From Kappaphycus alvarezii (lineage: Eukaryota; Rhodophyta; Florideophyceae; Gigartinales; Solieriaceae): a DNA stretch of 64,000 bases. The notes beneath the pieces were generated by a model. That model saw only the letters and a list, made by a program, of their open reading frames with translations. It was not told where the DNA came from and did no database searches. The stretch is from contig NADL03000459.1 of assembly GCA_002205965.3 (NCBI GenBank), positions 496,001 to 560,000 of the forward strand. Direction: 5' to 3'. Positions within the stretch are counted from its first letter, which is position 1. Each line of letters opens with the position of its first letter. Below, in pieces: positions 50,000 through 62,186 of the stretch. Made by a program: the position numbers and the translations under genes.

Positions 50000-52186
50000 C
50001 TAGAGAGGGTTCCTGAACTCGCGGAAATCCTCTATGCTTCCATTGATCCCGCGACGATGGATCTGCATATGGTTTTGATTTCCCATCATGTGTAGCATGA
50101 GGTCATCCTGAGAACGTCCAATCCTTGAACGTGAAAGCCGACTGTCAGATCCCTGCCCGTGCTCCTCACTAGCACCACTGTTTCCTACAGCGTCCCTTGA
50201 GTTGTCGTCTCTTGCACCGTGTAGTGTCGCAAATGAGAACCCGACGTCATCACCAAGCGCACCAAGTTCCAAACTCGTGCCCCTCTCTGTCCCGCTCTTG
50301 TTTCTGGAGGGAACTGCATTTCCATGCTGAAATCTCTTCCCGCATTGCGCAACGCGTTTCCAAAAAAGTCGATGCTCATATCTCTGGGAAGATCGGCCTC
50401 ACCGTGGTCTCGAGATGTCTTTCTAGCATTATTCATTATCTCCATAGAAACATCACGCCGTAACATGTCAACTGACATCTCTCGTGTTCCTCCATTTAAA
50501 GCGCCCTTGCGAAACTCCATAGAGCTCTCCCTTGATGCCAACAGACCCCCAGTTTTCATCAAAAAACTAAACGATCTACTCAACGACGCAGGTATTCTCC
50601 CATTGCCACCTTTAAACAAATCGAACTGGTGGCTTTGCGTGGGAGACAATAAAGCATGGCTTGACAACGGCTGCGACGTCCCGGCGCTGTTCAAAACACT
50701 ATCAATGTGGTCTGCTCTTTGCTTTCGTGCTTTCCTTCCTCCATCCACGTCATCACTGTGGATCAATTCTCCACTTTGCACGTCGGCTGATACACCTTCC
50801 ACAAATGAAATTGCTGGGTTGCCGACATCCATCTCACGCGATATAGAGTGTATAATAGTATTCCGCTCAAACTGTACATCGTGCCTCGGCACAGCGGCTG
50901 TTCCATCCCCCCAAATCCTTGTCTCTGCCAATCTATTAGTGGCAGCCTCTACATCAAAAGCACTGGCGGCAGCCTCGTTAAGCGATGAACGGCGTGCCGC
51001 TTCTTTCGCGCCAGTCGCAGGTCCAACATGTCCGGTGCCTGGCATAGACTTTTCAACCGTGCTGGAATCAGAGGTCTCAATAACACCTGGCATGACATCA
51101 CTTCTCCCCGTAATTGGGTGCAATTGCGAGATGGAATGCATATGTTGACCATGAGCTGCAAGCGGGAGGCCTCCACCAGGGGCGGGCATGGGTCGCACAG
51201 GATTTGTGGCAGCAATATCGTTGACGAGCTGATGTTCTTTCTTCTCTGCTGCTCCTTTTCCCTCTGCTGAACCTCAATCATATTCTTCATGTCAACAAAA
51301 AATTGAGCCGGGGACAAGTGAACGGCAGAGCCATCGTCGTCCTTTTCGTTTGCTTCCCTCGCCTCCACGTCAGCTTTTGCCTGAGCTTGAACTGACGCAA
51401 TTGCAGCATCTGCATGTTCTCTGGCGTTACGCTCCGATACGACGCGAGCATCCACGGACAAGTATGGCATAAAAGTGGGCTGCATATGGTTGACAGCGGG
51501 GACATGGGCAGGAGAAGCGGGATGGTTCGGCGGGATGGTTCTCGGGTCAATCTTTGGCAATGAACGATTTGCACGAGGATTGGAAAGGTGTAGATGAGGG
51601 TCGGCCGGTTTTCTGTCCGCGGGCAGCGGACGTGAGACTGACGGTGCAGCAGTGACAGGGACTGGATGATGGGTTGGAGGCCCGGCAACACCAGGACCAG
51701 CGGCGGCGGCAGCGGCAGCGGCAGGGTGAACGGCAGGATGTCCATAAATGATGAGGGGTTCTCCGGTAGAAGGGACGGAACCGTCGACCATTGGAACTGG
51801 AATTATGGGAACACCACGAAGTGGCATTGCCCTGGGGTCAACAGGGGTAGAAACGAGGTGTGCAAATTGGGCGGGGTGCATGTAGACCGGGGCGGCGCGG
51901 ATGACGGGTTGAGGAGGGGGCGCATGTGCACCAACAGGGAGAATGCGACGATGGGCTGTGTACCGAGTTGCTCGATCTTGGCCATTGTACTTTTCGCAAT
52001 GAGGATGCTTGCGAAGATAGTCATCAAGATTTTTTGAGAGTGGGGCAGCGTTGCCGGCGATTTTGCGACCCTGGAGACGGTTCCATATGGTTACACGCTT
52101 GTGTTCGGGGGGTGTGGATTGGGGAGTTGAGGGAGGACGAGGAGGGGGAGGGGTTGGATGGGGGGGAGGGGAGTTGTAGTGGCCAT
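50000..52186 (-). CDS. BRK-like domain protein with repeated RxxS motifs
   Basis: One minus-strand host gene read in three successive frames. ATG 52186 has an ideal context (ACCATGG). Soon after, in a frame one base off, comes [20 protein letters not shown] then [19 protein letters not shown] (52097-51980), which resembles the BRK domain of CHD and Brahma chromatin proteins. Then follow a Pro/Ala-rich region with an eight-Ala run, a helical region ([19 protein letters not shown]), [20 protein letters not shown], a Ser-rich middle, five RxxS motifs (50532-50317) and a final segment ending EFRNPL at 50002. Frame changes near 52110-52165, 51240-51255 and 50285-50292 each fit one lost base, two beside C or G runs. 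A nuclear, chromatin-linked role is inferred from the domain only. Confidence 0.65.
50317..50532 (-). other. array of five R[DE]xS[MVI][DE][FMI] motifs
   Basis: Within the BRK-like gene: [28 protein letters not shown] and RDFSMEM, spaced 9 to 24 residues apart, with a partial REMDV further upstream. Each has Arg at -3 of Ser, a hydrophobic residue at +1 and an acid at +2, as favoured by CaMK-type kinases. Confidence 0.7.
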
Positions 52187-52440
52187 GGTGTGGAGATTAT
52201 AGGGATACGGGGAAATGGGAGGCGGGGAGGGAGGGAGGGATAGATAGGGAGAAAACAAGGGGTGGAGGTGGAGGCGGATGGGGGGGGGGGGGGGAATTGT
52301 TGGGTGGGTTGTGAAGGCGGTGGGATGGGTGGAGTTGCGGGAGGGGGAAGGGAAACGACGGTGGAGGACAGATGCGGATGATAAGTTGAGACGAAAGCTG
52401 ATAACGGCGCTTCCGAGGGGGGTGCTTGAAGAGGGCGGAA
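52187..52440 (-). promoter_or_regulatory. G/C-skewed leader and promoter of the BRK-like gene
   Basis: The plus strand is extremely G-rich (many GGG and GGGG words, a run of 15 G at 52280-52294), so the coding strand leader is C-rich. Many G4-capable runs lie on the template strand. Pro-rich frames across this stretch are by-products of the composition. Confidence 0.45.
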
Positions 52441-54599
52441 AAGTTGCGGTTTTCTTGACTCAATACACACGCGCCCCCAGCGAAAAAGTAGGATAATGTA
52501 CGTACTGTACAAAAGGGTACAATACAGTGCTTGTATAGTGTCCTGTACTGTACTGTACTGTACTACTGTATACTGTACTGCAGTGTACAGTAGAGGACAT
52601 GCCGATTTTCCTTGCCTTCCTGCCCTCCAGGGAAGGAAAAAAAAGTGGATTCATTACAAAATGACATGCATCTTTGTGATTCTCAAGGACCTTTGGGTGA
52701 ACATTTTGTGGACCTTACGGGCATGACTGGTCCAAACAGACTCTCACACCCCATCTGCGACTGTCTGCCAATTCCTCCACTGTACGGTACAGCAGAATAA
52801 CATTTGAGAATAGTACAATATATAAATATACAATTGAGCAAAAGTACAGCACAGCATTGTAGTGTACGATGGAAAACTCCCAAGTGACACGTTGTTTGTT
52901 GGAAAAAATCTTTAGCAAAGTGTAAGCACCAAGACAAGTCTTACACCAAATTCCAGTCCACTGGGGCGAGGAGAAAACGTACCCTCCTTCCGTGCCTCAT
53001 TTCCGAATTGGATTGAATGAACATTAGTTATTGGCCATCACAGAAATGGCAACATCATTGCATGGCCCAATCACACACCACCAAACTCCAACATATCACA
53101 TCTCCCTCTCCCTGCCGGTGCCGAGCTGTACAGTACATTCCGGTACAATGCACACTACTGTACCTGCTGTGGTCTCCACCAATCAGAGACAAGACAAACA
53201 CATTCCTCTCTCAATTTCCACAGTGATCTCCACCGCCTCCCAACAATCATACCACATTGAACTATAGTACTATGCTGTACTGTACTGTACAGTACTGTAC
53301 ACTCGTTATCAAACCCGCCGTCAAAACCTCCCCCGACCGTAGGACTCAAGCCCTTCGCCTCGTGGGGGCGATCAGCACAATCAACCCAACAGCAAATTCA
53401 CTACTGAATAGTAGCTCGGCAACCCGCATTAACGAAAGTGACTGCGATGCACTACTGAATCCAGTCACTGCACAACGGCAGATAAACGATACAACTGCGC
53501 TACAAAACACAAAAATGTCAAAATAGCAACAGACCAACCGCCAGCCGGTCAAACTTGCTGTTTACACCGAATTTCAAGAGGCCGGGATTATGTCGGACAA
53601 TGACGAAAACAGAGGTGTTTTCGAAAATGACCGCCAAAAGAAAACTGTGTAACGAATGATACCGTGTGTCGCTACAAGTTTTCCGAGTGATGCAGCGAAA
53701 TGGTTTACTACACAAAGACGAAGCCTATTTAGTTTTGAACAGGTTGTGGATGAGAATTTTGCGAGCAAATTCCAGCAATTCAAGAGAAGCAGATAGATTT
53801 GATCCTTCAAGAGAGTGTCTCGGACTTTGTGTTTATATTCATCTGCTTCGTTCTTTTCCATTAAACCCCGATAAAGCGTCAAAGTCGAGCCAGGGGATGA
53901 TCATCAAAATCAGACTAGCGTTGACGGTAATAAGACAAGAATCCGGGAGCGTAGGGAGGCTATGTGGAATTCGTAACAAACTTGATGGAGTGGGGCTGAC
54001 CTATGGACACAAAGTCAGGTTCGGCAATACAGATCAGAGGATTGCAATCTAGCAGAGATCTTACTGAAAGCCATGTAGTCAGAATTCTGTTCACAAACGG
54101 CGAGCAAGATGATCAACCCACGGTCGCAGGAAAAAACAGGAACAAGTCCCAAGGTTAACAGACTAACCCATGTTCTTGACGGACAAAAGTATTAGGCCGG
54201 GGGCCGTCATTTCTCTCTTTGTCGGGAGTTTGAACCAGAATTGCTTATGAGCAGGTACTGCAAGTGATTAACGACAATAACGTTGATCCTGGCATATGGA
54301 CAAACACTGTCAAGATCAGAGATAAAAGAAAAAAAGCCCCGGCAATCTCGAGTGGGAATTCAGCACTGCAATGATTCTTTCACCTCTATCCATCAACCCA
54401 CATCCCGTTTCATCCAGCCTATGCGAGGTTTTTTAATTCAATTCATCATAAACCATACCCGTGAGCGCTACTATATTGCGGGGAGAGATTGTTCATGAAC
54501 CACAAGGTATGCAAGTTGGGACACTGGAGCGTGCAGTGTGGACATGAATTTGAACTTTTGTACGTTCGCATTCGGACGTCTAGAACACTGGTGGTAAGG
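52441..54599. other. intergenic with dense TACTG/GTAC clusters
   Basis: Clusters at 52497-52590, 52785-52865, 53125-53165 and 53268-53300 contain the densest TGTACTGTAC-type runs of the window. Frames at 53574-54052 on both strands are short and unnamed. Confidence 0.45.
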
Positions 54600-54950
54600 C
54601 GCGATGTTGCTAATTGTCGCTCGACTTGAGCGAGGACCGAGCGCTTTACCGCTGCCGACGTCGGTGCCGTACTCACCGCGGATCGCATGCTCCCCACAGT
54701 AGAATGGTACACTCGAATGGAGGTATCGTGGGTTTGTTGTTCGTCAAATTGTCCTGACCCCTTTTTCAGGCAGGGTAGTTTAATCGTGGTACGTTATTTA
54801 CTACTCAGTCAGATGAGCATGGTGCTTACCGTCGGTTCAAATGCACTTGGAACAAATGCAACGTAAAAACTTCCTCTCCTGACGTTTGAATAATTACAGG
54901 AAAGCTGAAAAGAATGTAAATGGTTCTGCGAGATACTGCTTGTCTCGACA
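54600..54950 (-). repeat. 3' LTR of copia B
   Basis: Matches 61320-61654 with about 6% substitutions and one length difference. The outer edge on the low side is blurred; the LTR may reach to about 54490. Confidence 0.7.
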
Positions 54951-57900
54951 CTCGACTCTCTTCCAAAATCGAGCAGCACCACTTTTACTGGTTTCGATAC
55001 CAACACTAAGCTCATGCAGGCTTCTTCCTGTCTACCCAAGTATTTGGGGTCAGGTTGATCCTATTGGTTTTCAAGAGCTGGATGAGCGCGGGACCGGGAG
55101 TTCCTTTTGTTAAAGCATCCGCTGGATTTTGCCCAGTTGGTATCTAGTATATGTCGCTTACTTCTCATCGTTCATAAGACTACCTCAACATAGAAAGATC
55201 AATCCAGAGCCTCTTTTCAGTGGTACTATTGATAAATACCATACTGTCGTATACACTCTTCGAAATGGTATATATCTGGAGTGAAATTATCCGTCCGAAG
55301 ACGGAATTCAAAGTCAAACGAATTGTCGTTGACATATCGAATCCATGGACCATAGAAAAAATCTCGGCTGCTAGAACACTGCGCGCAACTCTTCTGGCCT
55401 TAGTAATAGAGCAATGAATTATGTTGGCATGTCCACTGCTGACCATCAGCGTTACTAAAATTCCACGTTGGGAGCTCATATCCACATTTTTGGCAAAGCT
55501 CGCATCAACGAACACAACAATAGCCAAAGACTCTTGGTATAACTTAATAAAACTAAAACCGAAATCTGGGGTTTCAGTACATGCCCTTAAATACTTATTT
55601 GGCTACTTCAAAGCATCAGAATCAGTATCAGGTTCAGTCACCTGAGATGCCAGTGCAAAACCGAACGAGACATCAGGTCTGCACACTGCAGCAATGTAAG
55701 ATCCGCGTGCTATCTGTGATACAAATTACGCCTTTTCAACCACTGATTTGTTCAGTAATCCGATCTTACGAATGGTCTCAGGTTGCGTTAGTGTATATGA
55801 GTGACCATCTGTAGCGATCACAGCTCCATTAAACCGCAATGTTCCCATCTTTTCCTGGAATTGAGCCGGCTTCGATTTGAACCTTGTGCTTGATTCTTCT
55901 TCCAGTTGAATAAACCGACCACTACCACCGTTTAGTGTATCATCTGTCTGCAAGCAGGTGAATCCCTTCGGGATTTTTTCTTCTTGAGAAGAGAAAAGGT
56001 AATAAAGAAATCACTGGTCGTGAACGGAGGGAACCATGCTAATTTTTTCGGTGTGGTGCTTGATATACGTGGTAAAAAAATGCGCTCCTGCTTCTGGAAT
56101 TACATACATACATACAGGGGCTTTAGAATGTATAGTAATGTTACTGGTGGATAATGTAGGGCGTCAGGAGGCCTGATGTAAATGTGCTGGTTGATGGGAC
56201 TGTGGGATTTTGTATAGGCCTGTGAAATATCCTAGGGGGAAGATCTTAAGATCTGGCTAAATTGAGTATATTGCGAGGAGAAGGCGCTGAGATGTACGTT
56301 ATACAGTTAGTGCATAGGTCGGTAGTCCATGTTGAGAATCATTAAATGCTTGGACCACGAGGCGAGACTTGTCGTATGCATCCGATTTCCCTTCATGTTT
56401 AACTTCATCAACGAACCTGCTTCCATAAATACGTCTCCCAGCGGCCTCAGATTCGTGAAAAAGCTTAAAGCACTGGTAGAGATCAAACCGTCCATATCCC
56501 TCTTCCTAGAATCCTTAAAACTTCCATGGTCTGTTGACGAAGGCCGGATTCTAGCTGTCATAACTTCAAAAAACTCATCAGTAACAGTAGAAATTGCTCC
56601 GTCGGGTAGGGCAGGTAAGCTATTTGGTGTGGTGATCGTTTCACGACGGTACTGCGAAAAGATGTAGGCCCGTGCGGTAACAGTACAATGCAAGTCTCTC
56701 CATCAATACTTAGTTAAGCGAACGGACCCTCCCACTTATCCTTTTTAGGCCTGTAGACCTGGACTTGTGATCCAATTGGCGTTGTATGTATGTCAGAAGT
56801 GTCTTGTCCATCCCGTGTGTTCAGGACTGCTCTGACCTGCCGTTTAGCGAATAGCATGTTCACCTCAGCGGTAGCTTTCTTTAAGGCGACAGCTCGCTGA
56901 AATATGGTGTTCGATGGTTTATCATCTCGGAGGCCTAATCTAGGCAATGCGCCGTATACCAATAGAGTCGGTACTAAACCGTCAGGTCCCACTGCGTCAT
57001 TCACAGTCTTAATGGCTGTTTGCAGGATGGCCTCATCGTCCAATGTTGGAGCCTCAGCCTTGATAATTTTGAACGCCTTTCTAATTGGCTCGTGATATCT
57101 CTCGGCATAAGTGAGGGAATTCGGCGATTCAACGGGAACTTACTTCCTCTTGATTTGCAACAAATCAGATTCTGTCTGGAATTAAGCAGAAATAAACTGC
57201 TTACCTGCATCAGAAGTGACAAGATCTGGTAGGCCCAAGTAGTTACCTATCCAACATAAACGTAGAGCTCTCCAGACATCTGACGTGGATACAGTAGGTA
57301 GCCATCGTGCTGCCTCATACCGAGTAGATTCATCGAGAACAAGTAATATAGGCTTTCCCAATAAGGTGAATATATCAACATACACGCTCTGATGAAGTGT
57401 TTTTCCTCATCTCTTATAGTGAACTTAAACCGCCTTGGTTTTTAGGCCTACTTCTGGCACGTATCACTTGCTCTTGTAATTTTTCAAGTGAAGCCCTCGT
57501 GGCATCATCAATTTTTTCAATGGCTGCTCGCTCGAGTAAGTCCGTCAGTTTCTTGGCGCTTGGGTGACCATTGCTGCAAGCGGTCAGTTCTGCATATGTA
57601 AAACAAAAAAACAAGTTTAATGCGTTCAGTATCTACTGTGGACTGCGCACGTCCTAACTATACGGTTAAGATCTAACCAGATGTACTTCGTCGTCCATGC
57701 GCATCAGGTAATCGTTAGTCGGATTCCAAATGTAAAAGGCGTGCCCAAATGCCCTTCCTATATTGACAAAGAGTCCCGATGACGGGTGAACTAGTTTCTC
57801 TGTTATGTTGTTGTAGTAATTTCCAAGTCGGTACATATTCTGAAGTCCAAGCAGAATGGGAAGGTCTTCAGTCAGAATATGGATGGAAAACTCCATCATG

Positions 57901-59038
57901 ATATTTTGAAAAGGAAAAGTTACTACGACTGTTCCTTGAGAGCGTGCACAACCCTTTCCAAATGTAACAGAAACCGTCTTTGAGTGGTCGATATTGTGAT
58001 TGGTGCCATTACGGCGACAGTATGCTTCATACTGTGCCATTCCGCCATTACTCCCTCTTGCGCATCCTGCGTCAACCACAATTCCATAAAAGTGTTGCTC
58101 TGAATATCGTGTAGGGAGATAAACTTCGGCAATTAGATCTGGCACTGAATTGAAATCCTTCAGATGTGCCACAAATGAAATAGCATTATCCGCTTCTTCC
58201 GCTATTGGAGGTGGGGCGCATTTTCCCTTATCATTGACGTAATCGATACGAAACATGGCAATGTTGGCTGTAATATCTGAAAGCTCCTCCATCACTCCCT
58301 CCTCATCGGATGAGGACACATTCTCATTTTCGTCATCCTCCTTGATGAATGCTTCCAACTTTTGGAATGTCTTATTTTTCCTTAAAGCCTTAACCCTTTC
58401 ATGTTTGCTAAGATTTGAAGACCAACAGCCCTCCTTCCTACATGCAAAACACTTCTTTCTCTGCTTCTTTTCCCTGTTGTGGTATCTTAGATCCACAACC
58501 AAAGCGTCAACATTACGGTAGAGTTTCTCCAGGGTGGTGTTTTGTAAGAGGCAAGTGAGAAGTGTAAGTCTGCTACTATCCCTTGTATAGTATCAGCTGG
58601 TTTAAAGTATGCCAGCTTACATTCTTCAATATCTTTCGTAGCATTGAGTAACTTGCTGCGAAAGATAGTATCATTACGATATTCCGGAGGCAAGGAGATG
58701 TTGATGTCCTGAAGTCTATCGATAAGTACTTCCAAGCAATCTGTGGGTGACTATAGTGCAATTGGCACACATACTGTACTGCCATCGGCAGAGCTAATTT
58801 TGGTGATCTTTTTTGGATCTGATTCACTGCTAGCCAGCAGGCACTGTACTGTACAGTTGTGGCATATACATCATTTGCACGAATGATTACAGCATAATGT
58901 GACATCACAGTGCACATGATTACAGCTCTTACAGCAAAAGAGTAACACTTGGTACATGCAATGAGAGTACTGTAGCTCCAGTGATAAACTCCGTATCACC
59001 AGCGACACAGTAATGAACGCAATCATTGTTTATGCTTA

Positions 59039-59361
59039 GGTACTTGCAGCGCAATACCTTAAGATCATGCAACAATCAACATAAGTATTGCAGCGCAATA
59101 CTTTAAGATCATCAGCCTTCCGCTTTGGTGTCTGCAGCGTAACACCAAATGGTTCGAAAGAACACCCGCACCAATGTTACAGCGCAATACTTGGAATTGG
59201 TCAAAGCGACCTTATGCAATGGTATTTGCAGCACAATACCAAAAGGTCGAGAAGTCATATGCTTCGGTACAGTCAGCGACTGGCAGTCCCATGTATGTAT
59301 TGCAGCGCAATACATAAAGGTCAGCGACCTTCAGCACCCCATTAACACAGTCAGTGACTGT
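59039..59361. repeat. array of small covarying hairpins
   Basis: Six hairpins share the core TGCAGCGCAATAC or a near variant: 59039-59058, 59084-59102, 59124-59149, 59171-59194, 59221-59240 and 59294-59316. Their outer arms differ but stay complementary (GGTA/TACC, AGTA/TACT, TTGGTGT/ACACCAA, TATGTA/TACATA). A second type, GGTCAGCGACC-like, alternates with them: 59199-59211, 59270-59282, 59317-59331 and 59347-59361. Weaker hairpins continue upstream to about 58880. Confidence 0.7.
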
Positions 59362-59765
59362 AAGCAGATGGACATTACTTCGAATTACAAGCTTCTGCAA
59401 ATGGGCGCTTAGCAAAACAAGCTGCATGAAATGAGCATATCCAAAGTATACTTAAGCAGCACCTCATGATGAAATAAAGGAGCATAGGGAGCTAAACCGG
59501 GCATCAGTTTTGTGCCTGCATTGTGTTCTTGTAGAGATTAGGATCATCCTGTGTATGAGATACCACATTGGTGGAACCCAGATGAATGTATCAACAGTAC
59601 AGTAAGGGCAATTTTCTTTTGTCGCCCACTATTATTTTTGGTACTGTATCCTCACCCGATGGGGCTTGAGGGCTTGCAATCTGGACCACTCGGCCCCCAA
59701 ATGGGACCTGATATTTTCGCAAGTGAGAGGCACCTATTGGGCCAAGTGTCGACTTCGCATATCTC

Positions 59766-59825
59766 TAACTTGGATCTCCCTAACTTGGATCTCCCTAACT
59801 TGGATGACCCTAACCTCACTCACCC
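59766..59825. repeat. 15-base tandem repeat, about four units
   Basis: TAACTTGGATCTCCC occurs twice exactly, then as TAACTTGGATGACCC, then a degenerate fourth unit. Confidence 0.75.
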
Positions 59826-61319
59826 CGCCGTCCTAGATAAAACTAACCTAGTTAACTAGTATTTATACCTACCTGGCCACTAGGGCCCCAGATTAAACAG
59901 CCACACCGTTGTTGGATCTGAAGTTGACTCCCAACTTCCGCCTTTGCAGAAACCTTACCAACGGCAACTTTGGCTATAGCCAGGTTTATCCGCCCGGGTC
60001 TCCCTTTCTATCCCCTCCCCTATCCAATATTATACTAACCCTTTTGTTGTTTGTTTGTGATGTTTACTCACGCTTGGCGCCCCGGACTCCAGCGTCTATA
60101 TACAAATAGGAACTTCAAGGTTGTCATTGGTGACAACATCCTTCTCTCCAAAGGAGATAATCAGCACAGATGACCCAATACTACATCTTCTCTTTCCAGT
60201 ATTACACCCCTGGTGTCTATGGTTATTTGGAATCGACTCATACCAAGTTTCTAGGATTCCGCGGACCACAGTCCGGCCTTACAACCCGGAGGACAAGTAT
60301 ACCGTCCAGCCGTCCGAGGAATTACCCCCGCTCTTCCAACTCCATTTCTCCTCGCCGTCGGCGAGCTGTGTTAATGCATCGCAGGGTGCTTAAAGAGAAA
60401 GAAGGACAGCGAACACCCTGTGGGTCTTCTTGTGTGTGTGTCAGGTTTCTCATTGTCTGTCGGTGTTCCGTTCCTAGACGAGAAGAACTGCGCACCGCCC
60501 ATTGTACTACACAAATCGGTGACATTCCAGAATGCTGAGCCATTATCGCTGTAAGCGTAAGCGTGTCCTATTTAAGTAAAAGTTTTCTGACCCTTTCTGT
60601 TGTCTGAAATCTAGCCTTAGGTTTTTCAACCAAATACTCCAGAGAAACATCCTTACTGCGCAGGGAATCGAAGTAGTACTGGCTGACATTCCGGCACAAC
60701 ATAATTGAAAAAGCTCTACGTCTATCATCACCACCAATTCCGGTCTTCTCACATCTTTCAGTAAACATAGCATACTTCCTTTCGAAGTTATCTCCACTCC
60801 TTCCACTTTATTTTTCTGTGTCACCACGACAGGCTTTGAATAAGTTTGACAACGACATGATAGACCTGTTACCATTACCGCTCGATGTATTGCGAGAGTT
60901 CGAATCATCAAGATGTGTCTCAACATGCACTTCCATATTATCCTTGATTATTTCAACGGCCTCAGAATCCTCATTATCCGACCATGGCAGTTCCTCGCAA
61001 ACAACCTCAAATAAAGCGTCTGAAATGAGTATATTCCTACCTTTTCTTACATAAACTCCATGAGCACAAAGATGATCTCGTACCTCATGTCTAATGTCAT
61101 TTTCTATGTTAAAAAGTCTTCCTCACTGTAACTCGAAAAATCATCTGCGAGATACTCGGAAAAATCTTCATTTTCTAGTGTTTCTCTCTATACGTCTATA
61201 GACATAGCGGGGCAAAATTATTTGTGTCATCAGCGGTAGCCCCGGCTGGCAGTCCCTTACGGAAACGTAGACTGTCGTCGTCAGGCGACATGTCAGGTTA
61301 ACTAACCTGCTCACTTGAT

Positions 61320-61654
61320 GTAGCGAACTGGCCAGTTTCGCTCGACTTGAGCGTGGACCGAGCTCGGGGCGCTTTACCGCTGCTGACATCGGTGCCGCAC
61401 TCACCACGGATCGCATGCTCCCCACAGTAGAATGGTACCCTCGAATGGAGGTATTGTGGGTTTGTTGTTCTTCAAATTGTCCTGACCCCTTTTTCAAGCA
61501 GGGTAGTTTCAGTCAGATGAGCATGGTGCTTACCGTCGGTTCAAATGCACTTGGAACAAATGAAACGTATAAACTTCCTCTCCTGACATGTAAATAATTA
61601 CAGGAAAGCTGGAAAGAAAGTGAATGGTTCTGCGAGATACTGCTTGTCTCGACA
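61320..61654 (-). repeat. 5' LTR of copia B
   Basis: Direct repeat of 54600-54950. Sharp upper edge at the shared TGTCGAGACA (minus strand); lower edge uncertain, perhaps down to about 61170. Confidence 0.7.
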
Positions 61655-62186
61655 GTAATTATTCATTTTTTGAGCAACTATGTAGGGTTTTGAAACCAGG
61701 GTTGCCGGGTACGTGTCACTAAGCGGTACTTGGAGAAGTACTGTCCATGGACAAGTACAGTACTGTACATTGCACATGTACTTGGACCACAGTAATAATG
61801 CCAGGTATTGTAAGTGTACTGCAACAGCTCCAGAGAGAAATATGTCGATGCACGTACAGTACCCGTACCCTTATTGCATGTTTCGTTAAAGTGGGTCAAA
61901 GTTTTTACTTTTTTTGAAAAAATTACTTCAGCTCACAGTGGTTTCCTGAAGCTTGGCACAAGCTTCTGTCTACTACCAATACTGTAGGTCCCCATCAAAT
62001 ACTCAATGCTATTTCAGTGACTCGGTAACTGAAAAATGATTCAGTTTCATAATAAGCAAACAAATCACACCATTCGAAGATGTCAAAGTAAAATTAATAC
62101 TTTAATTTATATAATAGTACTAAATAAACAAAGAAATGCTTCAGTCATGTGTGTAAAAATCCAATCACTAAGATTTGTTACAGTAA
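61655..62186. other. spacer with TACTG/GTAC cluster
   Basis: No gene. Contains GTACTG words at 61715-61770 and 61850-61870; otherwise AT-rich. Confidence 0.5.

Larger units (their letters stand above)
58752..60517. mobile_element. 1.77 kb insertion of unknown family inside copia B
   Basis: Flanked by GGTGAC at 58746-58751 and 60518-60523, a likely 6-base target duplication. Ends carry weak inverted similarity: TAGTGCAAT near the left end and TAGTACAAT (read on minus) near the right. No coding region is supported inside. It holds a hairpin array, a 15-base tandem repeat and C-rich text near 59980-60040. No transposase, so if mobile it is non-autonomous. Confidence 0.5.
54600..61654 (-). mobile_element. 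Ty1/copia LTR retrotransposon, broken, with nested insertion
   Basis: Fossil element in minus orientation, bounded by direct repeats at about 61320-61654 (5' LTR) and 54600-54950 (3' LTR). Both start TGTCGAGACAAGC on the minus strand and are about 94% identical in their shared core, so it is old. Parts in minus order: gag (about 61070-60525 and, beyond the insertion, 58750-58490) with a zinc knuckle (CFACRKEGCW), protease-like region (about 58270-58150), integrase with its N-terminal zinc region and core (about 57610-56720), reverse transcriptase (about 56700-55730) and RNase H (about 55530-55180), ending in NPADALTK. It carries several breaks. A 1.77 kb insertion splits gag. Confidence 0.8.

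Noticed and set aside
50324-51148. 274-residue plus-strand frame
   Set aside because: Antisense to the BRK-like gene, whose motifs on the minus strand are far more convincing.
52024-52512. 162-residue Pro-rich minus frame as a separate gene
   Set aside because: It arises from the C-rich leader and reads the BRK-like segment out of frame.
59039-59361. CRISPR array
   Set aside because: The units are self-complementary, differ from copy to copy with covarying arms, lack uniform spacers, and lie in eukaryotic DNA.
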